DNA of 64,000 nt from assembly GCA_035764725.1 (NCBI GenBank), contig DASTYT010000046.1, positions 50,275 through 114,274 on the forward strand, given 5' to 3'. Under the pieces are notes generated by a model. That model made no database searches. It was not told where the DNA came from and saw only the letters and a program-made list of their open reading frames with translations. This DNA comes from Candidatus Methylomirabilota bacterium. Lineage in GTDB: Bacteria; Methylomirabilota; Methylomirabilia; Rokubacteriales; CSP1-6. The position numbers were made by a program, and so were the translations under genes. The first letter of the stretch is position 1. Every line of letters starts with the position of its first letter. Shown here piece by piece: positions 51,564 through 60,186 of this stretch.

Positions 51564-53065
51564 GATGGGCTCCCTGAAGTCGGAGGGGGCGGAGGCGGCG
51601 GCACCACGGGACGGCGCATGGGCAACGCCGCGTTCCGGAGCTCGTCGAGGTCGATCGTGGGCATGTCGAGGCTCAGCGCCCGCAGCACGCCGTTGGCCAG
51701 CGCGGTGTAGTCGGGGAAGACGCGCCGCAGCCGCGCGCGCCAGGCGGGCATGCCGCCGTTGGCGTGGAGCTCGAAGGCCGACTCGCGCCCGTCCAGCGCG
51801 GAGGCGACGTGATCGGACGCGAGCTGCAGCAGGGCCGCGCGCTGCAGCGCGGTGTACCCGCCGCCGCCGAACGATTCCTCGAGGCCGGCGGCCACCTCGG
51901 GCGAGGCCAGGTCCTTGTCCGAGGGCGCGACGACCAGCGAGGACCCGGGCAGGATGCGCAGGATCTCGGCCATGCGTTGCCGCGACTTCTGCATGGCGAT
52001 GCTGCCTGCGGCGACGTGCACCCGGCGCGGCACGCAGAGGCCGTCCGCGGTGAGATCCGGCTCGAGCTCCGCCGCCGTCTGGCAGGTCCGCACCGTCTGC
52101 ACGTCGATCACCAGGTCCATCAGGTACTCCACCGTCGGTTCATGCTCCTTGAGGCCCATGGCATGGGTGCAGGCCAGCGCCAGGCCCAGCGTGAACTCCG
52201 CCTTGGCGAGCCAGCAGTAGAGCTGGTGCCAGAAGCACCAGATCGCGATGGGATCAGGGGAGACGTCGGTGAAGAAGATACGCTCCCACGGCACGTGAAC
52301 GTTCTCCAGCCAGAGCTGGCCGTCCAGCTCGTCGAAGCGGCTGCTGAGCGGGGCAAGGAACGGGTTCGCGTGGCGGGCGGCCGCCTTGCGGCAGAGCACG
52401 GTGACGCCGGGCGCGCCGACCGGCACCACGAAGGTGGCTCGATGCCCGTTCCAGTCCACCCCGGAGTGTGACCCGACGTAGACGTCCTCCGCGTAGACCG
52501 GGCTCGTATGCATGCCGACCTTGCCGCTCAGGATGAGCCCCGCGTCGGTCTCGCGGACGATGCGTAGGGCTGCCCGTTGGTCGGGGTCCTGGCGGAGCCG
52601 GTACCCGATCGTTCCCGCGCCCGCGCAGAAGGTGAGGAAGCGGCCGGTCGCGATGAGGCTCTCGCGGTAGCGGGTGGCGTCGTCGAGCTGCTGGGCGGAC
52701 ACGTCGCGCTCTAGGACCACGTCGCGGACGCCGAGGGCGATGAGATTGCCGTAGCCGGGCGTGTGCGTGATGTTCCCCGCGCTGACGAAGGCGGTCGCCG
52801 CGTAGGAGCGGCCCATCGCGCGGAGGTCGGCGGCGCTGCGTGGCGTGGCGAAGGCCCAGGCCGCGCGCTCGCCGTGGGCGTCGGGCGGGGCGAGGACCAC
52901 GTCCTGCCACTCGGGATCCCGGTGACGGTCGTACCAGGCGACGTACTCCTCCACCATGGGCCGAGTGGCCGGGTGCAGGGTCACGTCCTCGACGAGCCCC
53001 TCGCCGACGATCCACACCCGTCGGCCGTCGCGCAGGGCCTCGCGGTACTCGGCGCCGCTTCTCAC
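51560..53065 (-). CDS. 4-hydroxyphenylacetate 3-hydroxylase (HpaB)-family flavin monooxygenase
   Basis: 501 residues from the GTG at 53065, where RSGAEYREALRDGRRVWIVGEG begins like other HpaB proteins; an upstream open extension overlaps the SnoaL gene. Conserved blocks: DVTLHPATRPMVEEYVAWYDRH, AGNITHTPGYGN, MHTSPVYAEDVYVG and WERIFFTDVSPDP. The oxygenase uses FADH2 from a separate reductase, not found here, to ortho-hydroxylate a phenol or open a related ring. A Pro-rich C-terminal tail (VVPPPPPPPTSGSPS) is unusual. Coupled to E1-beta and E2 genes, so the oxidation product may feed a 2-oxoacid dehydrogenase. Confidence 0.88.
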   Translation of the reverse strand: MRSGAEYREALRDGRRVWIVGEGLVEDVTLHPATRPMVEEYVAWYDRHRDPEWQDVVLAPPDAHGERAAWAFATPRSAADLRAMGRSYAATAFVSAGNITHTPGYGNLIALGVRDVVLERDVSAQQLDDATRYRESLIATGRFLTFCAGAGTIGYRLRQDPDQRAALRIVRETDAGLILSGKVGMHTSPVYAEDVYVGSHSGVDWNGHRATFVVPVGAPGVTVLCRKAAARHANPFLAPLSSRFDELDGQLWLENVHVPWERIFFTDVSPDPIAIWCFWHQLYCWLAKAEFTLGLALACTHAMGLKEHEPTVEYLMDLVIDVQTVRTCQTAAELEPDLTADGLCVPRRVHVAAGSIAMQKSRQRMAEILRILPGSSLVVAPSDKDLASPEVAAGLEESFGGGGYTALQRAALLQLASDHVASALDGRESAFELHANGGMPAWRARLRRVFPDYTALANGVLRALSLDMPTIDLDELRNAALPMRRPVVPPPPPPPTSGSPS

Positions 53066-53078
53066 TAGGTGGGTGCTC

Positions 53079-53495
53079 TCACCGCGCGGCGTCGTACAGC
53101 GCCGCGGTGTCGTAGAACTCGTGGAATTCGACCACCCTGCCGTCGCGGAAGCGCCAGAAGTCGGCCTTGGGCGTGTCAACCACGCGGCCGGTGGCGCGGT
53201 TCTTCCACGCGGTGGAGCCGCGCATCGCCACCCAATCGCCGTCGGCGAGGAAGGCGCCGGTCTTGTAGTTGATCATCTCCCACTCGCCCAGGAGCCCGTC
53301 GAAGTAGCGCTTGAAGTCGGCCTTCGAGCGGATCTCGCTGGTGAACTCGGCGCCGGCGCCGCCGTTGGCCAGGGAGCGCACGCTGACGTCGTCCGCCATG
53401 AGGTCGAGCCAGGTCTGGACGCTGCCGCCCTTCGACTCGTGCCACTGCCGGTAGGCGTCCTTCAGCCTCGCCACGTTCTCTCCCGGACTGCTCAT
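53079..53495 (-). CDS. SnoaL-like (NTF2-fold) protein
   Basis: 138 residues behind GGAGGT. The pattern VARLKDAYRQWHESKGGSVQTWLDLMADDVSVRSLANG and the end DFWRFRDGRVVEFHEFYDTAALYDAA are typical of SnoaL-like cone-shaped proteins, which can be cyclases, isomerases or hydrolases. It starts the operon with HpaB-like, E1-beta and E2 genes, 13 bases before the HpaB-like start. Activity unknown. Confidence 0.85.
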   Translation of the reverse strand: MSSPGENVARLKDAYRQWHESKGGSVQTWLDLMADDVSVRSLANGGAGAEFTSEIRSKADFKRYFDGLLGEWEMINYKTGAFLADGDWVAMRGSTAWKNRATGRVVDTPKADFWRFRDGRVVEFHEFYDTAALYDAAR

Positions 53496-53597
53496 GGCGC
53501 CACCTCCGCCCTGTGGTTCTGGGCCCCTGCACCCGGTCATTCCCCCTCGCATTGGGGGCTCCCCGCGCATATCCTATCCCAACGGTCCGAGCCACGC

Positions 53598-55202
53598 ATG
53601 ACGCCGCCAGCCACGGACGCAACGCCGATCCCGCCCGCGCAGAAGTGGGCCATCACGCTCACCGTGATGGTGGTGGCATTCATGCAGATCCTCGACACGA
53701 GCGTGACCAACGTGGTGCTCCCGCATCTGCAGGGCTCGATGTCGGCGGGGCTCGACGAGGTCTCGTGGGTGATCACCTCCTACCTCGCCGCCAACGCCGT
53801 GGTGATCCCGGCCACCGGCTGGCTGGTGGGTCTCTTCGGCCGGAAGAAGTTCTTCCTGATCTGCACCATCCTTTTCGTCGTGAGCTCGTTCCTGTCCGGC
53901 GTCGCGCCCGACCTCACCACGCTGATCATCGCCCGCATCTTCCAGGGGCTCGGCGGGGGCCCCATCATCCCGCTCTCGCAGGCGATCCTCTGGGAGATCT
54001 TCCCGTTCCACCAGCGGGGGCTCGCCATGGCGGTGTGGGGGATGGGCTTCATCCTCGGGCCGATCCTTGGGCCCACGGTGGGCGGCTATCTCGCCGACGA
54101 GTGGTCGTGGCGCTGGATCTTCTACATCAACTTGCCGGTGGGCGTGCTGGGCTTCCTCATGGCCAGCGCCTTCCTCTTCGACCCGCCGTATCTTCGCAAG
54201 GCCGGGCGGGTGGACTGGTGGGGGCTCGGCCTGATGGTCGCGGGCTTCGGCTGCCTCCAGCTCGTGCTGGATCGCGGGGAGCGGGAGGACTGGTTCGACT
54301 CCACGCTCATCGTCACGCTGAGCGTGATCGCGGTGATCGCAGTGGTGGGCTTCCTCGTCCGCGAGCTGCGGACGGAGGATCCCATCCTCGACCTCAGCGT
54401 GTTCACCGATCGCAACTTCGCCACCGGCGCCACCCTCATTGCGGTGGTGGGCTTCGGCATGTTCTCAGGCATGCTGCTGGTCGCCGTGTTCACCCAGAAG
54501 CTCCTGGGCTATGACGCCTGGACCTCGGGGCTCGTTCTGGCCCCCGGTGGGCTCGGTAATATCTGCTCGCTGTTCGCCTCGGGGATCGTGACGCGCGTGG
54601 ACCAGCGCTGGATGCTGGCCTTCGGCTCCCTGCTGAACGCGGTGAGCCTCTACATGATGACCTCGCTGACGCTCGGGATGGACTACTGGGCGCTGGCGCT
54701 CCCGCGCTTCATCCAGGGCTTCGCCATCGGGTTCATCTTCGTGCCGCTCTCCACGCTCACGCTGGCGACGATCCGGCGGGACAAGCTGGTCAACGCCACC
54801 GCGGCCTACGGCATGCTGCGGAACGTCGGCGGCAGCGTGGGGATCGCGGTGGTGACCACGCTGCTCGCCCAGCGCAGCCAGTTCCATCAGTCGAACCTGG
54901 TGAGTCACATCAACGTGTGGGATCCCGAGACCAGCACCCGGCTCGGCCAGTGGGCCCGCCACTTCTCGCGGCTGGGAGCGGACGCGTTCACCGCCGAGCG
55001 GCGGGCCATCGCCATGCTGTACAAGGAGACGGTGGACCAGGCCCAGCTCCTCGCCTATGCCGACGACTTCTGGCTGCTTGCCGTCATGTTCACGCTGATG
55101 CCCCTGGCCCTGCCGCTGATGCGCCGCATCCGTCTTCAGCCCATGCCCGCGGACACCGCGACGGCCGAGCGCGCGGCGGCGCCCGCGCCGGCGCCCGAAT
55201 AG
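53598..55202 (+). CDS. DHA2-family (EmrB/QacA) MFS multidrug exporter
   Basis: 534 residues with about 14 membrane helices. Motifs: LDTSVTNVVLPHLQGSM (motif D1), GWLVGLFGRKKFFLICT (motif A, loop 2-3), ARIFQGLGGGPIIPLSQAIL (motif B) and GPILGPTVGGYLADEWSWRWIFYINLPVG (motif C and following), all diagnostic for DHA2 antiporters. It should expel hydrophobic compounds using the proton gradient. No membrane-fusion (EmrA) gene is next to it. Followed after 13 bases by an SDR gene. Confidence 0.91.
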   Translation: MTPPATDATPIPPAQKWAITLTVMVVAFMQILDTSVTNVVLPHLQGSMSAGLDEVSWVITSYLAANAVVIPATGWLVGLFGRKKFFLICTILFVVSSFLSGVAPDLTTLIIARIFQGLGGGPIIPLSQAILWEIFPFHQRGLAMAVWGMGFILGPILGPTVGGYLADEWSWRWIFYINLPVGVLGFLMASAFLFDPPYLRKAGRVDWWGLGLMVAGFGCLQLVLDRGEREDWFDSTLIVTLSVIAVIAVVGFLVRELRTEDPILDLSVFTDRNFATGATLIAVVGFGMFSGMLLVAVFTQKLLGYDAWTSGLVLAPGGLGNICSLFASGIVTRVDQRWMLAFGSLLNAVSLYMMTSLTLGMDYWALALPRFIQGFAIGFIFVPLSTLTLATIRRDKLVNATAAYGMLRNVGGSVGIAVVTTLLAQRSQFHQSNLVSHINVWDPETSTRLGQWARHFSRLGADAFTAERRAIAMLYKETVDQAQLLAYADDFWLLAVMFTLMPLALPLMRRIRLQPMPADTATAERAAAPAPAPE

Positions 55203-55215
55203 TGAGGAGGGTCGG

Positions 55216-56007
55216 ATGAATCTCGAGCTCGAGGGCAAGGTGGCCATCGTGGGGGGCGCGAGCAAGGGGCTCGGGCGCGCCTGCGCGGAGGTGCTGGCGG
55301 AGGAGGGCGCGGCGGTCGTGATGTGCAGCCGCTCCGAGGGCGAGCTCGAGAAGGCGGCGCGTGAGATCCACGACACCACCGGGCGCGAGACGCTGGCCTT
55401 CGCCGGCGATCTCGACCGGCCAGAGACCGTCCGCGATCTCGTCGCGGCGGCGGTGGCGCGCTTCGGGCGCCTGGACGTGCTCGTGAACAACTCGGGCGGC
55501 CCGCCGCTGGCCCGTGCGCAGGGCGCCACCGAGGAGCAGTGGGCCACCGCGGTGCAGCGCTCGCTGCTGTTCTTTGCTCGGATGTGCCGAGAAGCGGTGC
55601 CGCATCTCAAGCGGGCGGGCGGCGGCCGCATCATCAATATCCTCGCCAGCACGGTGTACCAGCCCATTCCCAACCTGGCCCTGTCCGGGGCCACGCGCAT
55701 GGGCGTGGTCGCCTTCGCGAAGAGCCTGGCCGACGAGGTGGGGCGCGACGGCATCCTGGTGAACAACGTGTGCCCCGGCTCCATCCTCACCGAGCGCATG
55801 CTGTCGAACGTGACGGCGCGGGCCAAGGAGCTCGGCATCCCCGTGGAGAAGGCGCTCGAGCAGCGCGCGGCCGAGACCGCGGTGGGCCGCATCGGCGACC
55901 CACGCGAGATGGCCTACCTGGTGGCCTTCTTCGCCTCCAGCCGGTCGAGCTACATCACCGGCACCACCATGCTCGTGGACGGCGGCCTCGTGCGCTCCGT
56001 GCTGTGA
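55216..56007 (+). CDS. SDR-family oxidoreductase lacking the YxxxK catalytic motif
   Basis: 263 residues. The nucleotide site GGASKGLG and VLVNNSGGPP (NNxG-type) are normal, and IINILAS supplies the Ser, but at the place of YSASK the sequence reads LSGATRM, so the catalytic Tyr and Lys are Leu and Thr. This belongs to a known SDR branch with NLALS instead of the Tyr. It may be a reductase with another proton donor or a non-catalytic member. Likely co-transcribed with the MFS exporter. Confidence 0.85.
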   Translation: MNLELEGKVAIVGGASKGLGRACAEVLAEEGAAVVMCSRSEGELEKAAREIHDTTGRETLAFAGDLDRPETVRDLVAAAVARFGRLDVLVNNSGGPPLARAQGATEEQWATAVQRSLLFFARMCREAVPHLKRAGGGRIINILASTVYQPIPNLALSGATRMGVVAFAKSLADEVGRDGILVNNVCPGSILTERMLSNVTARAKELGIPVEKALEQRAAETAVGRIGDPREMAYLVAFFASSRSSYITGTTMLVDGGLVRSVL

Positions 56008-56037
56008 GCGCGGAGCCCCAGTCCGCGCTGCCCGGCG

Positions 56038-57084
56038 CTAGAGCTTCGGGGCGACCTGCTCGATGAACTGGCGCATCGCCCGCTCGACCTCCGCGCGGGG
56101 CAACATGGCGCCTTGGTCGAACCAGGCGATGATCTGCGACAGCCCGAACTCGTCGCGCGCCGCCTGCAGGCGATCGATCACCTCGGCGGTGTCGCCGAAA
56201 GCGGCGTGGTCCCGATAGAACTTCTCATAGGGCACGTTGGCCAGGGTCTCCGCGATGACCTTGAGGCGCGGCAGATGCTCGCCGTACGACTCGGGGATCT
56301 TCGCGAATACGTCATGGATGTTCTCGTAGTACCGGCGGACGCCGGGCCGCATGGCCTCGCGGGCCGCCGGGCCGGTGGGCCCGAGGTGCACGGGCAGCAT
56401 GAGCGCCATCTGGTCCGGCCGCCAGGCATGGCCGGCGGCGGCTAGCCGCTCGCGATAGATCGTCATGCACTCGCGAAGCTGGGGCAGGGGCGTGGTGGTG
56501 GTGCCGGAGTAGATGGGCAGGCCGCCCTCGGCGACGTGGGCGAAGCTCTCCTGCGTGTGTACGGCGACGCGGATGGGCGGATGGGGCTGCTGGAGTGGCC
56601 GCGGCACCACCGCCAGCTCCTCCACCTGATAGAAGCGGCCGCGATAGCTGAAGCGCTCCTCCGTCCACGCGAGGCGGATGATCTCGAGCGCCTCGTCGAA
56701 GCGCGCGCGGTTCTCGGCGAGGGGAACGCGGAAGCCGTGGAACTGGCTGGGAATGGAGCCGCGCCCCACGCCGAACTCGAGCCGGCCGCCGGAGAGAATG
56801 TCGGCGACGGCGGCTTGCTCCGCGCACTCCAGCGGGTGCCGCAGCGGGAGCAGCGTCACCGCGGTGCCGATGCGGATCCGGCGCGTGCGGGCGGCGATGG
56901 CGGGCACCGCCATCAGCGGCTGGGCGAGCAGCGAGAAGGCGCCTCCGAAGTGGAGCTCGGCCAGCCAGGCCACGTCGAAGCCCAGCTCGTCGGCGCGCGC
57001 GATCAGGTCGATCATCTCCGCGTAGCGGTCCGCGTGGGAGCGGCCCGCCTCGGCCGCCGCCTGATGGAAGACCCCAAAGCGCAT
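56038..57084 (-). CDS. LLM-class flavin-dependent oxidoreductase
   Basis: 348 residues. RFGVFHQAAAEAGRSHADRYAEMIDLIARADELGFDVAWLAELHFGG, IRIGTAVTLLPLRHPLECAEQAAVADILSGGRLEFGVGRGS and RPLQQPHPPIRVAVHTQESF mark the luciferase-like barrel of the alkanal-monooxygenase-like group. It resembles the protein at 6815 in length and layout. Divergent from a CoA-transferase gene with 46 bases between starts, suggesting shared control. Substrate unknown. Confidence 0.89.
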   Translation of the reverse strand: MRFGVFHQAAAEAGRSHADRYAEMIDLIARADELGFDVAWLAELHFGGAFSLLAQPLMAVPAIAARTRRIRIGTAVTLLPLRHPLECAEQAAVADILSGGRLEFGVGRGSIPSQFHGFRVPLAENRARFDEALEIIRLAWTEERFSYRGRFYQVEELAVVPRPLQQPHPPIRVAVHTQESFAHVAEGGLPIYSGTTTTPLPQLRECMTIYRERLAAAGHAWRPDQMALMLPVHLGPTGPAAREAMRPGVRRYYENIHDVFAKIPESYGEHLPRLKVIAETLANVPYEKFYRDHAAFGDTAEVIDRLQAARDEFGLSQIIAWFDQGAMLPRAEVERAMRQFIEQVAPKL

Positions 57085-57130
57085 GCGGCGATTCTAGACC
57101 GAGCGGGGCGGCTGTGGTAGGGATGAGCGC

Positions 57131-58330
57131 ATGTCCAAGGCGCTGAAAGGAATCCGGGTGGTGGACGTCACCAACAATCAGGCGGGGCCGTCGTGCGGCC
57201 AGATGCTGGCGTGGCTGGGGGCCGACGTGATCAAAGTCGAGGAGCCCGGCAAGGGCGACGTCGCGCGCTACTCGCAGCGGGACAAGGACAAGCCCGAGGC
57301 GGATGCGCTCTTCTACCTTGCCTTCAACGCCAACAAGCGGAGCCTCACGCTCAATCTCAAGCACGCGCGCGGGCAGGAGGTGTTCCGCGCGCTGCTCCGG
57401 TCCTCGGACGTGCTGCTCGAGAACTTCGGCCCCGGCGTGATCGAGCGCCTCGGCTTCGGCTACGACGCGGTCCATGCTCTGAACCCGCGGCTGGTCTACG
57501 CGAGCATCAAGGGCTTCGGCACATACGGCCCCTACCGCGACTACAAGAGTTACGAGCCGATCGCCCAGGCCATGGGCGGCGCGATGAGCGTGACCGGCTT
57601 CCCCGACGGGCCGCCCACCTACACGTGGCCGTCGATCGGCGACTCCGGGACGGGCATGCACTGCGTGATCGGCATCCTCGCCGCCCTCATGCAGCGCCAC
57701 CAGACCGGCGAAGGGCAGGCGGTCGAGGTCTCGATGCAGGACGCGGTGGTGAACCTCCTACGTGTGAGCCTGCGCGACCATCAGCGCTTCGGGCGCATCA
57801 TGCCGCGCACCGGCAATCAGCTGGGAGCCGTCGTGCCGGGCACGACCTATCGCTGCCACCCCGGCGGACCCAACGACTACGTGTTCATCTTCGTGCAGCA
57901 GCAGATGTGGCATCCGCTGCTGAAGGCGATCGGGCGCTCAGACCTGATCGGCGACCCGCGCTACGAGACGGGCGAGGCGCGCTGGGAGCGCCGCGCCGAG
58001 GTGGACGCCCTCGTGGAGGCGTGGACCTCGGGGCGCGACAAGCACGAGGTCATGAAGATCCTGGCCGGCGCCGGCGTGCCCTGCGGCGCCTGCCTCGACA
58101 CCGGGGAAGTGCTGGCCGACCCGCATCTCCTCGAGCGCGACATGGTCGTCGAGGTGGAGCACCCGGTGCGCGGGCGCTACCTCACGGTGGGCAACCCGGT
58201 GAAGCTCTCGGCCTCGCCCACTGCCATCGGCCCGTCGCCGCTGCTGGGCCAGCACCGCGAGGAGATCCTGCGGGAGCTGGGCTATGGCGACGACGACATC
58301 CGGGCGTTGGCGAAAGACGGCGCGATCTGA
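57131..58330 (+). CDS. CaiB/BaiF (class III) CoA-transferase
   Basis: 399 residues. GIRVVDVTNNQAGPSCGQMLAWLGADVIKVEEPG opens the family; D171 (SIGDSGTG) is the catalytic Asp. GFGTYGPYRDYKSYEPIAQAMGG and TGEGQAVEVSMQD are conserved, and these phrases mirror those of the paralogue at 40872. Probably activates or exchanges CoA on an organic acid made by the neighbouring flavin enzyme; that link is inferred from the divergent arrangement. Confidence 0.91.
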   Translation: MSKALKGIRVVDVTNNQAGPSCGQMLAWLGADVIKVEEPGKGDVARYSQRDKDKPEADALFYLAFNANKRSLTLNLKHARGQEVFRALLRSSDVLLENFGPGVIERLGFGYDAVHALNPRLVYASIKGFGTYGPYRDYKSYEPIAQAMGGAMSVTGFPDGPPTYTWPSIGDSGTGMHCVIGILAALMQRHQTGEGQAVEVSMQDAVVNLLRVSLRDHQRFGRIMPRTGNQLGAVVPGTTYRCHPGGPNDYVFIFVQQQMWHPLLKAIGRSDLIGDPRYETGEARWERRAEVDALVEAWTSGRDKHEVMKILAGAGVPCGACLDTGEVLADPHLLERDMVVEVEHPVRGRYLTVGNPVKLSASPTAIGPSPLLGQHREEILRELGYGDDDIRALAKDGAI

Positions 58331-58356
58331 CGCGCGCCGCCCGCCCCGCGTGGGGC

Positions 58357-59136
58357 TCAGAGCACCGCGGCCGGCGCCTTCGGCATCGTCTGCCACTGCG
58401 CGGGGTCATGGCCGTAGAACATCGCGGCCCCCTCCCGATCCCGTAGCCGCCGCAGCGCTCCCAGGGATTCGCGCATGACGCCCGGATCCCAGAGGATGTT
58501 CGGGAGCACGTCGCGGTCCATGTTCTCCCGCGTGTAACAGGCATCGGAGGCACACACCAGGTGCGCGCCCTTGCCCCCGCGCACGCGCAGGGATTGATGC
58601 CCCGGCGTATGGCCGTAGGTGGGGAAGAGGATCACGCTCCCGTCGCCGAACACGTCGTGCTCGCCCTCGATGACCTGATAGTCGAGCGGATGGTCGAAGT
58701 CGATGGGGCTCGGGTTGTACTTCGGGACGAAGCCGGGCTTCCGCGCCGCCTCGAGCTCCGGCCGCTGCACGAGAAAGGTCGCCTTCGGGAAGAACTCGTT
58801 GCCGCCGCAGTGGTCGAAGTGGAGGTGCGAGTTCGCGACGTATCCGATGTCGGTGGGTTTCAATCCCAGGCGCGCGAGCTGGGGCACCACGTCGTCCCCC
58901 TCCGCGCTCTTCACGGTGAGCCGCTTCATGCGCTCGGCGCCCAGGCGGGTGAGGGGATCGAGCCGCGCCTGGCAGTGCACGCCGGTGTCGAAGAGGAGCC
59001 GGCCCTTCGGGTGGCTCACCACGAAGCTCATCACCGGCACCGTCCAGGGCTGCCCTGGGGAGAGATCGGAGACCATGCTGGCCCGGTCGAGCTCGATGGA
59101 GCCGGTGCAGAGGGCGTGGACGCGGACGTCAGGCAT
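58357..59136 (-). CDS. Metallo-beta-lactamase-fold lactonase (AHL lactonase-like)
   Basis: 259 residues. The dinuclear zinc motif is SHLHFDHCGG (H104, H106, D108, H109), with further ligands in YGHTPGHQSL and the Asp of CASDACY, and a late His in FYGHDP. The layout matches N-acyl-homoserine-lactonase-like proteins (AiiA/AttM group). It could quench quorum signals or open a catabolic lactone. Its start overlaps the E1-alpha stop by 8 bases, so it is co-translated with a dehydrogenase subunit, favouring a catabolic role. Confidence 0.87.
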   Translation of the reverse strand: MPDVRVHALCTGSIELDRASMVSDLSPGQPWTVPVMSFVVSHPKGRLLFDTGVHCQARLDPLTRLGAERMKRLTVKSAEGDDVVPQLARLGLKPTDIGYVANSHLHFDHCGGNEFFPKATFLVQRPELEAARKPGFVPKYNPSPIDFDHPLDYQVIEGEHDVFGDGSVILFPTYGHTPGHQSLRVRGGKGAHLVCASDACYTRENMDRDVLPNILWDPGVMRESLGALRRLRDREGAAMFYGHDPAQWQTMPKAPAAVL

Positions 59137-60112
59137 ACACGTCCTCGTCCACCTGGCTGGGCGCGGGATACGGAGCCGCCAGCGCGTACTCCACCCCCTT
59201 GTCGATCTCGGTCTTGACGTCGCCGAGGATGCGGTCGAGCACGCCCTGGTCGACGAGGCCCTGCTTGATCAGCCGCCCCGAGAGGGTCTCGAGCGGATCG
59301 TGGGCGGACATCCACTCCTTCTCTTCCTCGCGCGTGCGGTAGTCCCGGTTGACGTCGCCCACGTGGTGGCCGTAGTACCGGTAGGTCTTGCACTCCAGGA
59401 ACGCCGGCCCCTCGCCGCGGCGCGCGCGGGCGACGAGGCGGTCCATCGTCGCGTGCACCGCCTGCACGTCCTGCCCGTCCACCATCTCGGCGTGGATGCC
59501 GAAGGCGCGGGCGCGCGCGAGGATCTCGCCGGCCACCGTCTCGCCGCAGGGCGTGTACTCGCCGTAGAGGTTGTTCTCGCACACGTAGATGACGGGGAGC
59601 TTCCAGAGCGCCGCCATGTTCATGGCCTCGTAGAGGAGCCCCTGGCCCAGCGCGCCGTCGCCGAAGAAGCACACCGCCACCTGGCCGCTGCCCCGCATCT
59701 TGGCGGACAGCGCGGCGCCGGTGGCGATGCCGGCCGAGCCGCCCACAATGGCATTGGCCCCCAGATTGCCGCTCTCCGGATCGGCGATGTGCATGGAGCC
59801 GCCCTTGCCACGGCAGTACCCGGACTCCTTGCCGAGCAGCTCGGCGAACATGCGGTGCACGGCCGCGCCCTTGGCCAGGCAGTGGCCGTGGCCCCGATGC
59901 GTGCTCGTGATGAAGTCGTCACGCTTGAGCGCCTCGCACACCCCCACCGCCACCGCCTCTTCGCCCACGTAGAGGTGGGCGAGGCCGGGCATCTTGGCGC
60001 CCTTGTAGAGCTCGTTGACCTGCTCTTCGAAAGCGCGGATCTTGGCCATCTGCCGGTACATGTGCAGGTGCTGCTCGACGGTGAGGCGCGGGTCGGTGGC
60101 GGCAGTCGTCAT
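59129..60112 (-). CDS. 2-oxoacid dehydrogenase E1 component, alpha subunit
   Basis: 327 residues. The thiamine-diphosphate motif is GDG (151-153) to NN (180-181). FEEQVNELYKGAKMPGLAHLYVGEEAVAVGVCEAL and STHRGHGHCLAKG are typical of acetoin/pyruvate-type E1-alpha. It pairs with the E1-beta encoded at 50577-51563, about 7.6 kb downstream on the same strand; alpha and beta genes are normally adjacent, so the split is notable. Followed by the overlapping lactonase gene. Confidence 0.91.
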   Translation of the reverse strand: MTTAATDPRLTVEQHLHMYRQMAKIRAFEEQVNELYKGAKMPGLAHLYVGEEAVAVGVCEALKRDDFITSTHRGHGHCLAKGAAVHRMFAELLGKESGYCRGKGGSMHIADPESGNLGANAIVGGSAGIATGAALSAKMRGSGQVAVCFFGDGALGQGLLYEAMNMAALWKLPVIYVCENNLYGEYTPCGETVAGEILARARAFGIHAEMVDGQDVQAVHATMDRLVARARRGEGPAFLECKTYRYYGHHVGDVNRDYRTREEEKEWMSAHDPLETLSGRLIKQGLVDQGVLDRILGDVKTEIDKGVEYALAAPYPAPSQVDEDVYA

Positions 60113-60186
60113 GGAGTCCTCCGTGGGCCTGGGGTCACCCGCGAGACTGCGACAGGGAAGGACACGGAGTCAAGGCCGGTCATGCC

